DNA of 64,000 nt from Formicarius rufipectus. Its lineage: Eukaryota; Chordata; Aves; Passeriformes; Formicariidae. Below, in pieces: positions 38,301-50,040 of the stretch. Under the pieces are notes generated by a model. It saw nothing but the letters and a program-made list of their open reading frames with translations, did no database searches and was not told where the DNA came from. Numbering within the stretch: position 1 is the stretch's first letter; the number at the start of each line of letters is the position of its first letter. The stretch covers positions 2,340,703-2,404,702 of the forward strand of contig VXAU01003998.1 of NCBI GenBank assembly GCA_013399695.1, written 5' to 3'. The translations under genes were made by a program, and so were the position numbers.

Positions 38301-41300
38301 TATCCATCATCTCTGTCTAAGGTCTCCAGCCAGAAGGACAAAAGACACTGATTTTTGCTAGGAAAAAAAGAGCATTACTTAGGACTAATGAAAACAAGAT
38401 AGTGTGGGTGAGACCAAGTAAATGCCTTGGGAAGACGCGTTTTCAGATGAGCTAACAGGCCAGCCCAAAGCCAGTGTTTTCTTGCTCTAGAAAAAGAGGC
38501 AAAAAGTACAGTTCCTGTGACTTCTCTCGAATTACAGCTTTAGTTTTGTTTTACCTATTACTTAGCACAAGTTCAGCATGTGCCCTCACATTTTCTCCCA
38601 GTGAAGACAAGCCACCCCTTGCCATGAAGGCTGCAGTTATGGAAAGGGTGAGAAAGAAAAAGAGAGAAGGATCATTCATTTTCTTTGTTTAATAAGATCT
38701 GACAAACTGTCAGTTGTCCCAGCCATTAAGGAAACTGTTACCCAACATGTTTAATGCACTGGGCCTGTGACCTTTTTGTCACACAGTATTCAGAAAGAAC
38801 AGACTGTCCCTTGACTCAGACATGGGTGTATTGAGGCTAAACTCCATGGCAGATTCATGCCATGATGTAGCCTTAGGTCATTGTCACTAGAGACATCCAG
38901 GTCAGAGGACATGACTGAAGTAGGACTAGCCAATGTGCACAGGTTTCTTTCCCATGACCACTAGGATATGTGGAGGAATAGAGAAAGATGGTATATGCCC
39001 CAACACAAAGTCAGGGAGCTGAGGCATAGTCACATTCCTCTAGTTAAAAGAGACTTACCTGGATACATCATTTACATGCAGTATCTTTTTGAGGACCACA
39101 CATGACCTCACCTCCCTGTCTGTCCTAGTCAAGTTCTAGGTATTCCAGGAGGTCCCACAGAGCAGTCATGGCCCTACTGTGATATTTTCCACATTCCATA
39201 AACAGGCAGCTTTAGCACAAATTAACCAACAGAAATATTCTTCATCAAAGCCAGATCTATTTGATGATAGATCCAGTGTTATTCATAAAGCTGTCAAGAA
39301 TTTTTCACAGGTTTTATCAGGTTTTCTGAACTGGACAAATCATTCCTGAATGTTTTTGGAAATCCTCATTTTTCAGTCTGACAATAGGAAATTGTCACAT
39401 TTCAAGATGTGGGAAAAACTGCCACCAATTTCAACAGCAACTACAAAAATCAATATTGGTTAAAAGATGTGTTTGTTTGTTGATTTGTTTTATTTTGTTT
39501 TTGTCTCTAGAAGACACAACCATTATTTAGGTTTCTACACCATAAATAAAATATTGGTAAATATTAACAAAATTACATTATCTGCTGCTACTTCTGCCAA
39601 CAGCTAACTGCAAGGGCAGCTTTTGCCGTGGATGACAATGGGAGCCACATGCAACGTTGCTGTCCAAGTCCTGGTTGCTCCTGTGCTTGGTGGCACGGGA
39701 AGGAATGGTACGCCATTGAAAGAGATCTGCCATTTTAATAAGCCATTGACAGGCGATACTGGAATGCAATGTTTCATCACCCAAAGTTGCAACCAAGCTG
39801 TTTGTTTTCTTTCTTGATACCTATAGCTTAGCAATTATTGCTTTATTCCTGTTAGCAGAGGAATGGCCCTGACCAAGTGTCAGCTGTAGACACTCCAAGC
39901 AAAGGATGCTGCAGAGACAGTGCCTTTTGCCTCAGATGCCTATTGTCTTGTCCTTCATGCTTTGCAGCAAGGAAGCCACATGCATCATAAACTGCAGAGA
40001 GAAGAAGGGGACCAGGACAATGAGGTGAAATGGTGAAAAAGCATCTAGCCACAAAGGGAGATGCGCAAAAAAACCCCCTTCTTTCTTCCTCAGGGACTGG
40101 CTAAAGCCCTTTGATCCAATCATGGCTCTAATGAGAAGGATGCCTCATCTGTCCCTAAGCACACACCACCACTGGTGATGGTGGACTAAGATACCCAGCG
40201 ACCCTGGTCACAAAAGACAGAAGTAACCTCAGCAAACAACAATTGAGGAGGACATACAGTTTTGCTGCTTCTTTTATCTCTTCTTAACAACGTAATTGGA
40301 GTGTAATGAATTTAGGGTTGGTGCTCACTGCCAGACTTGCTGCTTTGATGTGTTTTTGGCCTCTGTGCTACAAAAATGCAGTGGGAACCAAACCCAAGAT
40401 ATTACACCTCCATAAAGTGTCTCTGGGTTTACCATGAGATTCCAATGTCTGTGCCAAGTGACCAAAGCCACTAACAGGCTCATGCTCGCCAAGATGTTTG
40501 AGTAATGAATAAGAAGCAGAGAGAGATGTCACTGTGAATCAGAGCAAGGAATGTGCACTAATGGCAACAGAGGTGGATCCCAGGCTGTAAAGTGGAACAG
40601 AAGAGTGCTGTGGTCATGCTTCTCTGTGGCTGCAGCTAACAGGAGCTGCTGGTGATGTCTGAAAGCATGTGGCAGATGAGGAGGATCTTAGAAGGTAGGA
40701 GGAGTACTGGGAGGACAGGGACATGCCAACACAGCAGCATGAACTGCTCATACTGCCAACAACCAGGTCACTCTTAGCCTGAGAGTCTTTCCCCATCCTA
40801 TGTTAACCAGTCCTGCCTTAGCTCTTTGCAGACATGTCTCTCCTACATGACTCTACCATATTTCACTTGGCTTTCAGCAGGGCATCCCTACTGGCAAATA
40901 GTAGCTACTGCATGACATGTGAGTCTCCAAAACACAAACAATACATGCTAAGAGGCCATCACCCACCACTGCCTGCTGTACCTACTGCCAGGGCCACCAT
41001 CCCACCCGTGGGGATGGAAAAGCCAGCAGACTGTGCATGCAAGCTGCAAGCAAAACTTGGGAAGGCCTTCTTGGGAGACATACAACCCTGAAGAGTAGAG
41101 AGGGACTCCCACCACCTCACTTAGATCCCCCAGGTAAGTGATAAGCTGCCCTTGGGCACACATGAAAAACCCAGTGATGTTTACCAATCAAAATAACCCA
41201 ATGACCCCACATACAATTTACTCTTAGAGACAAATAGGTCAATTATAGGAATTGGTCCTGAAAAAGCTCCATTAAGTATGGATGTTATCTGTTTCTGTTC

Positions 41301-41480
41301 AAACACCAACCTAGCTCATGTTAGATGAACCGATGCATCTACTCCAAACATCACAGCCCAAAGAAAAATCCAACAGCTTATCTGTTTCCCTGTCAGCAAT
41401 GATCTTTCTCAGGATAAAAAATTATGTGTCTCCTTCAGAAAGTCTTGGCCATTGATGGTTCATGTGCTTGCAGAACATCC

Positions 41481-41570
41481 AGGGCTAAATTCCCACCTGA
41501 TTTAAATTATTGCATCTACATCCATTTTAGGGAAGCTACTCCCAGCTCATAGATGCTGAGAACCTGGCCC
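41481..41570. repeat. Small inverted-repeat fossil, about 90 bp (MITE-like)
   Basis: The stretch starts AGGGCTAAATTCCCACCTGA, has TCCATTTTAGGGAAGCTACT in the middle and ends GAGAACCTGGCCC. That is the pattern of a palindromic sauropsid repeat whose ends read 'ggccaaattctg' and 'cagaatctggccc' around a 'ccattgaagtcaatgg' centre. Divergence is high and the palindrome is largely decayed. Confidence 0.42.
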
Positions 41571-42969
41571 CGAGTCTCTGACTAAAACAGCCTTTACCCT
41601 GTGACTGCATGGTAGAGACATAGGCTTCTTGATAAGATACACTTCTATGTGTATGCCCTCCTTTAGCAATGATTCATGTTTAAGAGCAGTTAAGAGCAAA
41701 GTCTAGGAGCATATTGATGCAGCTGTTCTGGACACAAGCCTTCCCTCTATAAGAAAAGCACTTTTTAGAATAAGTGTACTCACACAGCTTTGGTAGTAAG
41801 CAGCAATATACCCAAATACCAGGAACTGTGCTCCCAAAGCGTGGTGCTAGAGGCAGGGACAAATCCTCTTTCTGCCTTGCAGTGGCCACTGTCGCCTTAG
41901 CTTCATCACATGCGAGTTGAGAACTGCTCTCCACCTTGCTTATTACTCAGGGGAGAACGCAAGGAGTCCATAACTGAGCTTCTCTGAGCTTTAGGCATCC
42001 ACATCAGCCCTGTGTGGGTAGTGCTTACTAGGCTGGTAGTAAATTAGTGTCCCACAGGACTAGTAAGGCAGCCCCTGTGAGCGAGTGGCATCCCTGAGTA
42101 GCAGTGTCCTCAGGGCATAGATGCTGTCAGGCTTCCCTGCCCTGCTAGTTCAGGCTGTAGCTTTGGAAGAAGCTTTTGTGATCAGAAAGAAACCTCATCC
42201 TCTCTGTGAAATGCATCTGTGTCAAAGCAAAACAGAAACGGGACACAGTCTGCTCATTAACCCTATGGTTCCCCCAAGTTCCTCAGGGGACTCAGTGCTT
42301 CATTCGCTGCTCCTGGGGACCATTGCTTGGCCAGTGCCACAAGCACATCAGACCATACACGTGCAAGCAGACATACTCAGCTGAAGGGTTGGAACAGCTC
42401 CTTCTACTGAACATCTGGACTTACACATATAAACTACTCAACACTCTCTTCCAGAATTACAGAGTCTTTCATATCTTATCTCTCAAAAACCACTTATCAG
42501 CCCATGGCTTTCAGACTGCAGTCTCTCCCATGTGCCAAAGTGGAACCCGGCCATGTAAAATCATGAATAACAGCAGCCCCTCTCTCCTCTCCCACGCTGT
42601 TGGCTGCAGCTCCTCTGATGGGGGCTTGAACTTTGGGGGCAGCAGGAATAGCTCCATCTATGCTGCTGCTGTGGACTTGCAGAGGAAGTTTAGTAGAGTT
42701 TAACCTCAGGGCAATAGATCACTGGAGCACGAATGCCTCCTCACATCCCAAGATGAAGAAGGTGACAAAATAAATGTACGTATTTATTCACTTAATGATG
42801 ATGACAGACAATAAGGAAACATTTGTAAGCTCACGTTGTGGCAAGTCACCCATGCTGCTGCAGTACGCAGAGGCTTTGGTCATGCTCTAGGCCCTCCACA
42901 GCAAAAGTGCTTAAAAAAATCAGGTTTGTGCCTATAAGTGAAAAATTAATAATGGGAACTAGTCTGGAA

Positions 42970-42984
42970 TTTTTTTTTTTTTTT
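42970..42984. repeat. Poly-T run (15)
   Basis: Fifteen consecutive T with no recognisable element beside it. Confidence 0.85.
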
Positions 42985-44347
42985 GTCAAATAAAGATTTC
43001 TTTCCATCTAAATATTCCTTTTGTTTTTAGCTCTAACAAAATTCTCAAGAGAAAGTTTCATTCACGGGTTGATATTTTGAAACCTCTGTCCAGGACGGGA
43101 AGAATCCTTTTTATTGTCTTGTTTTGTTTTTTCTCTCTCTTTTCCTTTTAAAGAAAAGAGAGTACAGAGGAGGAAGCACAGGAAGGGCTTTTGAGCTTGT
43201 GAGCCATGAAAATACTTTGGGTTTCAGATTCGTGGCATCAAAACTTTCACCCACTCTCCCCCTTCAAAGTTTTCAAATCTTTCCATAAAAATTCTGAAAT
43301 GAAATGGAGATTTCTTCCTCTCAGCCATAAGAGATGACATCATCAGACTTCAATATGGTGCTAAAAACACGCATGCATACTGCAGAATAGATACCAGTCT
43401 AGACATGACAGTAATAAGATCCAAAGAGGACTGAGGGGGCTGTCAGCAAGTTGAGGGGACTGGTTCTGCATCAGAAGGGAGGTGGAAAGAGACGAGGCTG
43501 GGAGAAGGATGGCAGTGATGTTACAGCAGAGGAAAACTTAACATAAAACATGATCGTCACTAGCTTTGGACTAGCATAGCTAATGTATTTCTCAGTTGTA
43601 TGGACCGCATATGGGTTGTACATGTTTTTGTTCAGTCCAAAAGAGGTCTGTCGCAAGAACAACTGTCTCTGCTTTTGTTATGAAACCAAAGTTCAGGCAC
43701 AAATCTCAGCTGATGGGTCTCATTCCAGCAGCCGATGATGCAATCCAGTAAATAAACATGATCATCAGGTACCAACTGGGAAATAGTGGGAATGAGATCC
43801 CTAAAAGAAGTGGCAGGAAGGGAGGGTACAGGTGCCTTCCCTTCTCTTCCCCAAGAGTCCCCCAATAGACATGCACTTTGGCCCCCATCAGCCAGTGCTC
43901 TCTGGCAAAAAAACATGCTTTCAGATGCTGCTGCCAAACCTCAGAAATGTATATTGCTGTTCTGGCTATGTTCAGGAGGAAGGGGAAGGGAAAGCAGTGT
44001 GCAGTTTTCAACAGTTTCTCCTCAGAGAGAGGCCCCCTAATTTTCTGAAAGGGGCCATGGAGGAGGGAGGAGAAAAAGCAAGAGTCTCTGTCCCATTTTA
44101 ATCTCTTTTCCCAAATTAGTTATACATGGGGAATTCATGATGGAGTTCCCTTTTTGGGCTCTGAGCCTCAAAACATTTCATAACACACAGAGCCCTTCTG
44201 AAACCTTTTGATCACTTCCCTTCTGAGGTTGCTGTGTTTATGTGCAGAGCTGTGCACTTGGGCAGATGCTAAAGGGAAAGATGGAGAGCATAGAAATCCT
44301 ATGCTCGTGGCAATGCAGGTAGGGTTTGCAGCACAGCATTGGCAAGG

Positions 44348-44391
44348 AAAAAAAAAAAAAAAAAGCCAAACAAAAAAAAACAATAAACCAT
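44348..44391 (+). repeat. A-rich tract with 17-A and 9-A runs
   Basis: Seventeen A, then GCCAAAC, nine A and CAATAAACC. Low complexity; no retrocopy is seen upstream. Confidence 0.85.
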
Positions 44392-44899
44392 AAAACAGAG
44401 AAAAAACCCAACTGTGGAACAAAGACCAGTGAGGCTGCTGTGAGAGCTCAGCAACATCAGCTACCAATCTCTTCCACACTGCTGTCAGGACAAACTACCT
44501 GAAAACTTGTAGCTGGCTCTTTGCCGTGTTGAAATGTAGTACAAGGAATGCAGAGTGCTTTTTATTCAATGGGAAATTACCCAGTCTACACAGAAAAAAA
44601 CACAAAATAAGGATATTCACTCAACCTGATGGGCTGCATTGGCCAAACAAGTTTGACAAGGACCACTAAGCACCAAGACCAGAGATGATTACCACAAGCC
44701 AATGAGAAGCTGGACAGTTTGGGGTTACTGACCACCTCCCTGCCCTATGTGTTTTGATTACACTCCTTCACAGCCTTGAAACCTAAAAGACAGAATAAAT
44801 TGCTACTGGGCTTAAGTCATTTAGGGATCTGCAGTCCAGTCACAGTTTTTCAGCTGACCAAGAAGGGCAAAAACCTCCCCTCAAATTGATGGGAATGAA

Positions 44900-44960
44900 G
44901 TCTGTGAGCCAAGATCCTCAAAGGCATTAGATCCTCTTTGAAAGCAGTGGTGCTTAGACA
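44900..44960. repeat. Possible MITE-like fragment
   Basis: AGCCAAGATCCTCAAAGGCA, preceded by AAATTGATGGGAATGAAG, recalls an arm of the palindromic sauropsid repeat noted at 16594. The similarity is short and the other arm is not found. Confidence 0.28.
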
Positions 44961-46475
44961 TTTCAGTAAGTGTGTTCAAGGAACTGGACTGAAATGCCAA
45001 TGCCCACCTCCCTAAAAAATTATTTTAAGTGTCTGGGAAAGTTTACAAAGGTGACTGGGAGACTCTCCACATTTCTGGAAGTCTAAGCAGGAGTAACAGT
45101 GTTTTGCTAAATTTTGCTCACTACTGCTTATTAAACCAGAGCTCAACTGGTTTAATTAAAATTCATGGTAAATAGATTTACTTTTGCCAGTGCTCTGTAT
45201 GCACACATTCAAAGTAATTTACTTCCATTTTGTTAAACGTCATAACTGACTCTTCTAAATGTTTCCACATGGCGGCTTGAAATTTTTTCGTTTTTTTTGT
45301 TTTTTTTTCTTTTTAAACTAAATCAATTTTAAACCAATTTTCATTACATTGGTGGTTTTGCATGTCCACAAGGCCTGTGGGCCTCTTGGATTTTAAAACT
45401 TGGCATGAAATTCAGGCCAAAACGCCAAGTGCTGAAACCCAATGAAAATGAAACCACTGCAATCTATAGGGGAAGCTGCCTGCCACTCAGCCCAGCCCAC
45501 ACTGCTGGCCAGTGTGAGAGTACTTTCCCTGGGGCACCAGTCCTGCACAGGACTGGGTGCTAGGCATGGCTGAAAGTTTCCTCTGGACACTGTCATTGCT
45601 CCATCCCAAGCAAGTTTGGGACTTGGCAGCAGTGAGCTCAAATCCTGGCTGGTGGAAACGGCTTGAAGCACAGCCTGTGGGAAGATCAAAATCCTGATCA
45701 GGAGCCTCTTTAAAATTGTGCCTTCAAAGCTAACTGGAAAGCTGGCCCTGGGCTTCCCTGCAATTCAGCTTGGGTTTGCAAACTTGGCTGGTGTTAGGTT
45801 TATTTCACCTAGTTCGGGGCTCTGCTGCGAACATTTTGTGGAGATTCAGTTCTTGAAATTAAATGGGCTCTGTTGTTCAGAGTCTGGACCAGTGTCTCTA
45901 ACATCCATAAACTCCACATCAATCTATTTATTTTCATTAATAAAGCAACTGAGAGTTTGATGCTTTAATTTCAAGGGGGGGGGTCATTGCTGTGTATTAT
46001 CAAACCATTAAAATCAATGGATGCATGGATGGATGTGATGAAGACTACTTACTACTTCATACTGGAGGACTTTTTCTTACCAAAGAAACTTTTTAAACCA
46101 GTGAGAAGACAGGTTTCTTATGGTCCTGTTTTCCCACCACTGTATGTATAGTAAGCAAACCAAAAAGCCAAAGGAAGTCTTATAGAAGCCCCAAGCAGTT
46201 GGGATGCTTCAAAGCAGAGGCTGTTGTTTTAGAAGAGACACCGGCAGAAATGAAGATTTTCTGCTTCCTGGTAGGTTTGGGGCAATGAAGAAAACCAGTA
46301 ATACTTTCAGTTTTCCAAGGCTGATGCTTTTAGTTCCTCTAGAACTAGAAAAGAATGGATCTATTTACTGTTGAACTCCCATTCTTCCCATCCACACAAA
46401 CCCCTCAAAAATGATGACCATTTGAAGCAGAGTGAAGATGGTTCTTGGCAAAGGTACAGCATGGCTCTTATTACT

Positions 46476-46690
46476 GAGGGGAATGTGGTCATGTTGCTGA
46501 GATAGTGGCCAGGGAGTCAGGCCACTGTTCTTGGCTATCCTGCCATCCCACCATGTAACCTTGGAAAGTCACGTCTCCCCTCCAGGACTGCACATTCCTT
46601 GCCATCCTGCACCTCTTCGTTATTTAGGCTGCCAGCTTTATGGTCCAACATCTGTCTCCTACCCTTCTAGCTACCACTATAATTATGAGA
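46476..46690 (+). repeat. Ancient MIR/CORE-type SINE, near full length, with L2-like tail
   Basis: The head carries GTGGTCATGTTGCTGAGA and GGGAGTCAGG, recalling the tRNA-derived part of the family. The core shows CCATGTAACCTTGGAAAGTC, equivalent to the family's 'TGTGACCTTGGGCAAGTC'. The tail includes TTATTTAGGCTGCCAGCTTT, then CTGTCTCCTACC, and ends TCTAGCTACCACTATAATTA. The order of parts is the same as in the copy at 24421-24690, but the internal region between core and tail differs in length. It is diverged and lacks a visible target duplication. This is recognition by motif order; a repeat-library search would settle the family name. Confidence 0.75.
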
Positions 46691-47512
46691 ATTTGATACA
46701 TGCTGCGTTCCAGCACCCCTTCCCACAGAGCTTTATTAGAGCAGCTCTGTCTCTGTAAGCAGCAGAGCAGAGGTGACAGTTTAGGCATGAACTCCACAAG
46801 ACATGCTCTTGAAGCACAAGAAACATGAGGTTTGTGCTCTGAGGTGAACCTCTACCCTGGCATGCATTTGTCACAACTCATTGTGACCTGACCTCAAGGG
46901 GGCTGTTGAGCTTTCTGGCAATTCCTTGGACTTTCCAGCCTGACATGCACATGCCCTTTTACACGTGGTACTGCATTGCCTACAGTCGTGGGATCCTTTG
47001 TGACCAAATGGTGCAGCCCCAAGCATCAAGAGAAAGTCTGGGTGTGACACCAGCACCTCTTCGTACTGGGGCTAAAACTCTCCTGTACCAGAGGCAGGGC
47101 TTTTGCAGTGAACTAGTGTGGGGTTTTTTCTTCACTGTTTTTCTCTAAGGATCCTTAACTTGAGAAGCCACCACACTCCTAGGAGAGTCCTCCTACTCCA
47201 AAATATCTTTATACTCTGTACCTCAAGATGCCTGCAGGCACCAGTATGGTCAGTAGCTGCTAACTTATCTCTGATCAAGGGCTCCCATGCTGGGCACTGG
47301 GCATGCACACATGAAGGGACAGTCCTGTAAAGTCTTTTAGTCTCAACACAGAAGTAACACAAAGGGAAAGAAACACTATTTAGTGAGATATCCTGCAGCG
47401 AAGTGGTAAAGTTTGGGATTAAAATTCAGAGAGCACCAGCTAGCTGCCCTGCACACCAGGGCACTTTGTCTTCACTCCTTACACAGCACTAACATGCATG
47501 TACATGCACATG

Positions 47513-47538
47513 CACACACATATATATATATGTGTGTG
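47513..47538. repeat. Palindromic (CA)4(TA)5(TG)4 microsatellite
   Basis: Four CA units run into five TA units and then four TG units. The 26 bases equal their own reverse complement, so the single strand can fold back on itself completely. Neighbouring ACATGCATGTACATGCACA is also alternating purine-pyrimidine, a composition that favours left-handed DNA. Confidence 0.9.
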
Positions 47539-49945
47539 TACATTATACTTGTATGTGTGTAAAGACTGCTTAAACAGCTGGACATGCATGGTATGGTGGC
47601 AAAGACTAAATGTGCACACACGTGCACATCAGCACTGCAAGTGTCATGTCGTTTTTTGCCCTGTGCTGCATGTCAAGTGTCCACAGCCTCTCACAGAACA
47701 TCCCTCCTGATCTCACCCAGCAGGAACTGTGTCCCATTTCAACTCCTCCAGGTTGACACCACAACAGGCTGGGATTTCTGAAGGTGCAGGCGGGACAGGC
47801 AAATGATCACACTGAGATATCCTCTATCTCAGCTCCTTCTCATACTTCGGTGCTGTGTGTTTTATCAACAAATAATGTGTCTTGACGACTGCCAGGCTCG
47901 CTGAACCACTGTAGCTGCAGACAAGCAAGCTATGTTTGCTTCTCTTTCATTTGTCAGCAGCACAATGGCCAGCCAAGTTCTCATTCCAGCATCTTACTTG
48001 TTCATAACAACAAACACAGGCAAAAAAAGAAAAGCTGATTTTTGGCTGGCTGTGAGAATGCAGAAGGGTAGGTTTTGATAGGTAAAGTGAAAAAGTCCTA
48101 ATATGAAAATCACTGGAGAAAAAGAAGCATCAAGAAAAAGATGCAAGCAAGAGTTTTAAAACAAAAAAGTAGGCTGGTTCAGGTTTCCAGATTCCCTTAA
48201 TTCTGCTCTCTGGGATGGTGCTGTGTATTAATGCTCTCCCTTCTGCAACACATGACCAAGTCCAATTTGACTGGCAGGTCCAACAAAGAGATGGGATTTG
48301 CAAACAGTTATGAAGATGACCATCCATTTGTTCTCAGACAGCAATAATCTTTCTCTTTCCTACCTCTCTTACTCCTGCCAGTCTCTAAAAGCTATGAAGA
48401 GGAAGCTTACACCCACATCACATCCAGGACCACCCTGAGGTTTGTTGACGCTTGAGAAGTAAAAGATATTCAGAGAGTAAAGGAAACTGGAGTCATTCCC
48501 TCTCTACAGTTACCAGCTTGGATTTTGCTGCTGTCTGAGTGCAGGAAAGGAGAGGAGGATGGAAAAAGCTTCTGAAATGTGACGTAGAGAGAGGACTGCA
48601 GCAGAGAAGAGTTAGGCAGCTTCACCCCTGCACCCAAACCACTCAGCATGCCACGCCTTCCTCTCTGAACAAGCTGAGGAAAAGCAGTAAGGCCTGGGCA
48701 AAGCTAGTGAAGCACAAGAAGGAAGGGGAAGTTGCCTACAGACTCCTGCATTCCCCTAATTCTATCTTCCTAGTCCTGCTTCTGAGCCCAAATAGGTTCC
48801 CACTTGCAATCACAAAACCGGAGTTGGGACTATCTGCCTGTGGTGAGGAGCTGATGGACCTGGGAGCTCTGCACCTAGGTAAGAGTCAAGACAAAGGAGT
48901 TCCCAAGAAAACCTTTTCTACTCAGTACCTCTAGACAGAGGGTGTCTCCTGGGCTTAAATATTAGAAAACAAGATGAGAACATGCTACAGTCAGAAGCTA
49001 TCTCGCTCCCCTAGGGTAGTTGTTCTTTGCCAGATGCTTTGCCAGGCATAGAAGGGAAAAGGGGCAGGTGTATAGATTGTTACAGACACAAGGGGAGAGT
49101 GCAAACAGCACACCGTGGACCAAATCAGGATACTTAATGTGTTTATTAAGTATTTTGGGGGCAGTGCAAGAATAGCACACACGGTACTGCCCTAGAGTAG
49201 AAGAGGGGCTCAGATTTATGTGACAACTGACCTTGGTCAGAAGGAGACCAAGAAACCTTCTGCGAATGTTTCACTTCCCAAGGGCTGCATTCAGGGACCG
49301 TTCCATATCTGGATCATAGTCCTGCTGTTTATAGGATGCAGAGCTCAGGGCAGGGAAAACGCAGGGAAGAACTGCGACAGACACTACTGAAGGAATATCT
49401 CTGGAGTACATCAGTAGGTTTCTAAAAGGAAGGGACAGTTTTGAAACATGAGCACAGAGATAAAAATCTATTCTAAGGTGAGGATGAGCTAAATACGTCA
49501 AAGGCCTTTCAGCACAATCTGGGCACATGTGAAACCATCTAAATAGTAAACAGCACATTTACTACTAATAGCCTCCTAATTTATTTATGGAGCCCCATCA
49601 CACTGCAAATCTCTGTCATCTCCTTTGCTCAGCAATCATTTGGCACTGGAAGAGGGTGCAGGAGCTGTGCTCTGCCCAGGCTTTGCTACCTGGTTTTGGA
49701 GATAAGCACTAAATAACAGAGCTCTGCAAAACATGATAAGGCCCACGCTTCAAGATGGTTGACTGAAAATACTCATTTTCCAACTTGAGGATGTTTCACA
49801 AGCTGTCTTATTGTCTCAGAGCACCTCGAGCATGGGAAGGGAGGGGAAATACAACCACAGAAGCCAACACAATCAACCCCAGGGTTGGGGAATCCCTCCT
49901 CACATGTATAGATGTGCATACATATATATATCCATGTTAGTCACT

Positions 49946-50040
49946 GCTATGGCAACTAAGACAACACAGAAACACTTTTAAAGGCCCTGTGGTAAGGAGG
50001 AAAAATATTTTGCTATATATATCATTGCCTATTGACGTCA
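49946..50040. promoter_or_regulatory. Candidate regulatory pair: X-box half-palindrome and full CRE
   Basis: GCTATGGCAAC at 49946-49956 is the reverse complement of GTTGCCATAGC, a good RFX (X-box) site. TGACGTCA at 50033-50040 is a perfect CREB/ATF site, and CACGTCA follows near 50125. CpG-containing CRE sites are rare by chance in such AT-rich DNA. No start site, CpG island or exon is visible nearby, so if functional this would be a distal element. Motif matches alone are weak evidence. Confidence 0.28.

Larger units (their letters stand above)
33500..41480. other. Unique non-coding DNA with constrained-looking stretches
   Basis: Contains the N and A20 run at 35.3 kb and a weak MITE arm at 33886. 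The stretches 36230-36720 and 39590-39830 have high sequence complexity, CpG words and few simple runs, as conserved non-coding elements often do. No exon chain or protein similarity is recognised; the frames at 36860-37234 (minus) and 37552-38073 (plus) are unfamiliar. Confidence 0.6.
41571..46475. other. Unique non-coding DNA
   Basis: Contains the homopolymer tracts at 42970 and 44348 and a weak MITE-like word at 44.9 kb. The AT-rich stretch 45110-45290 carries homeobox-type TTTAATTAAA words and a small inverted repeat around AAACCAGAGCTCAACTGGTTT. No gene is seen. Confidence 0.6.

Noticed and set aside
39005..39060. MIR core on the minus strand
   Set aside because: GGGAGCTGAGGCATAGTCAC is suggestive, but the following bases do not keep the core order.
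42206..42703. 165-codon open frame as a gene
   Set aside because: No domain and no similarity recognised; it overlaps another open frame in a different phase.
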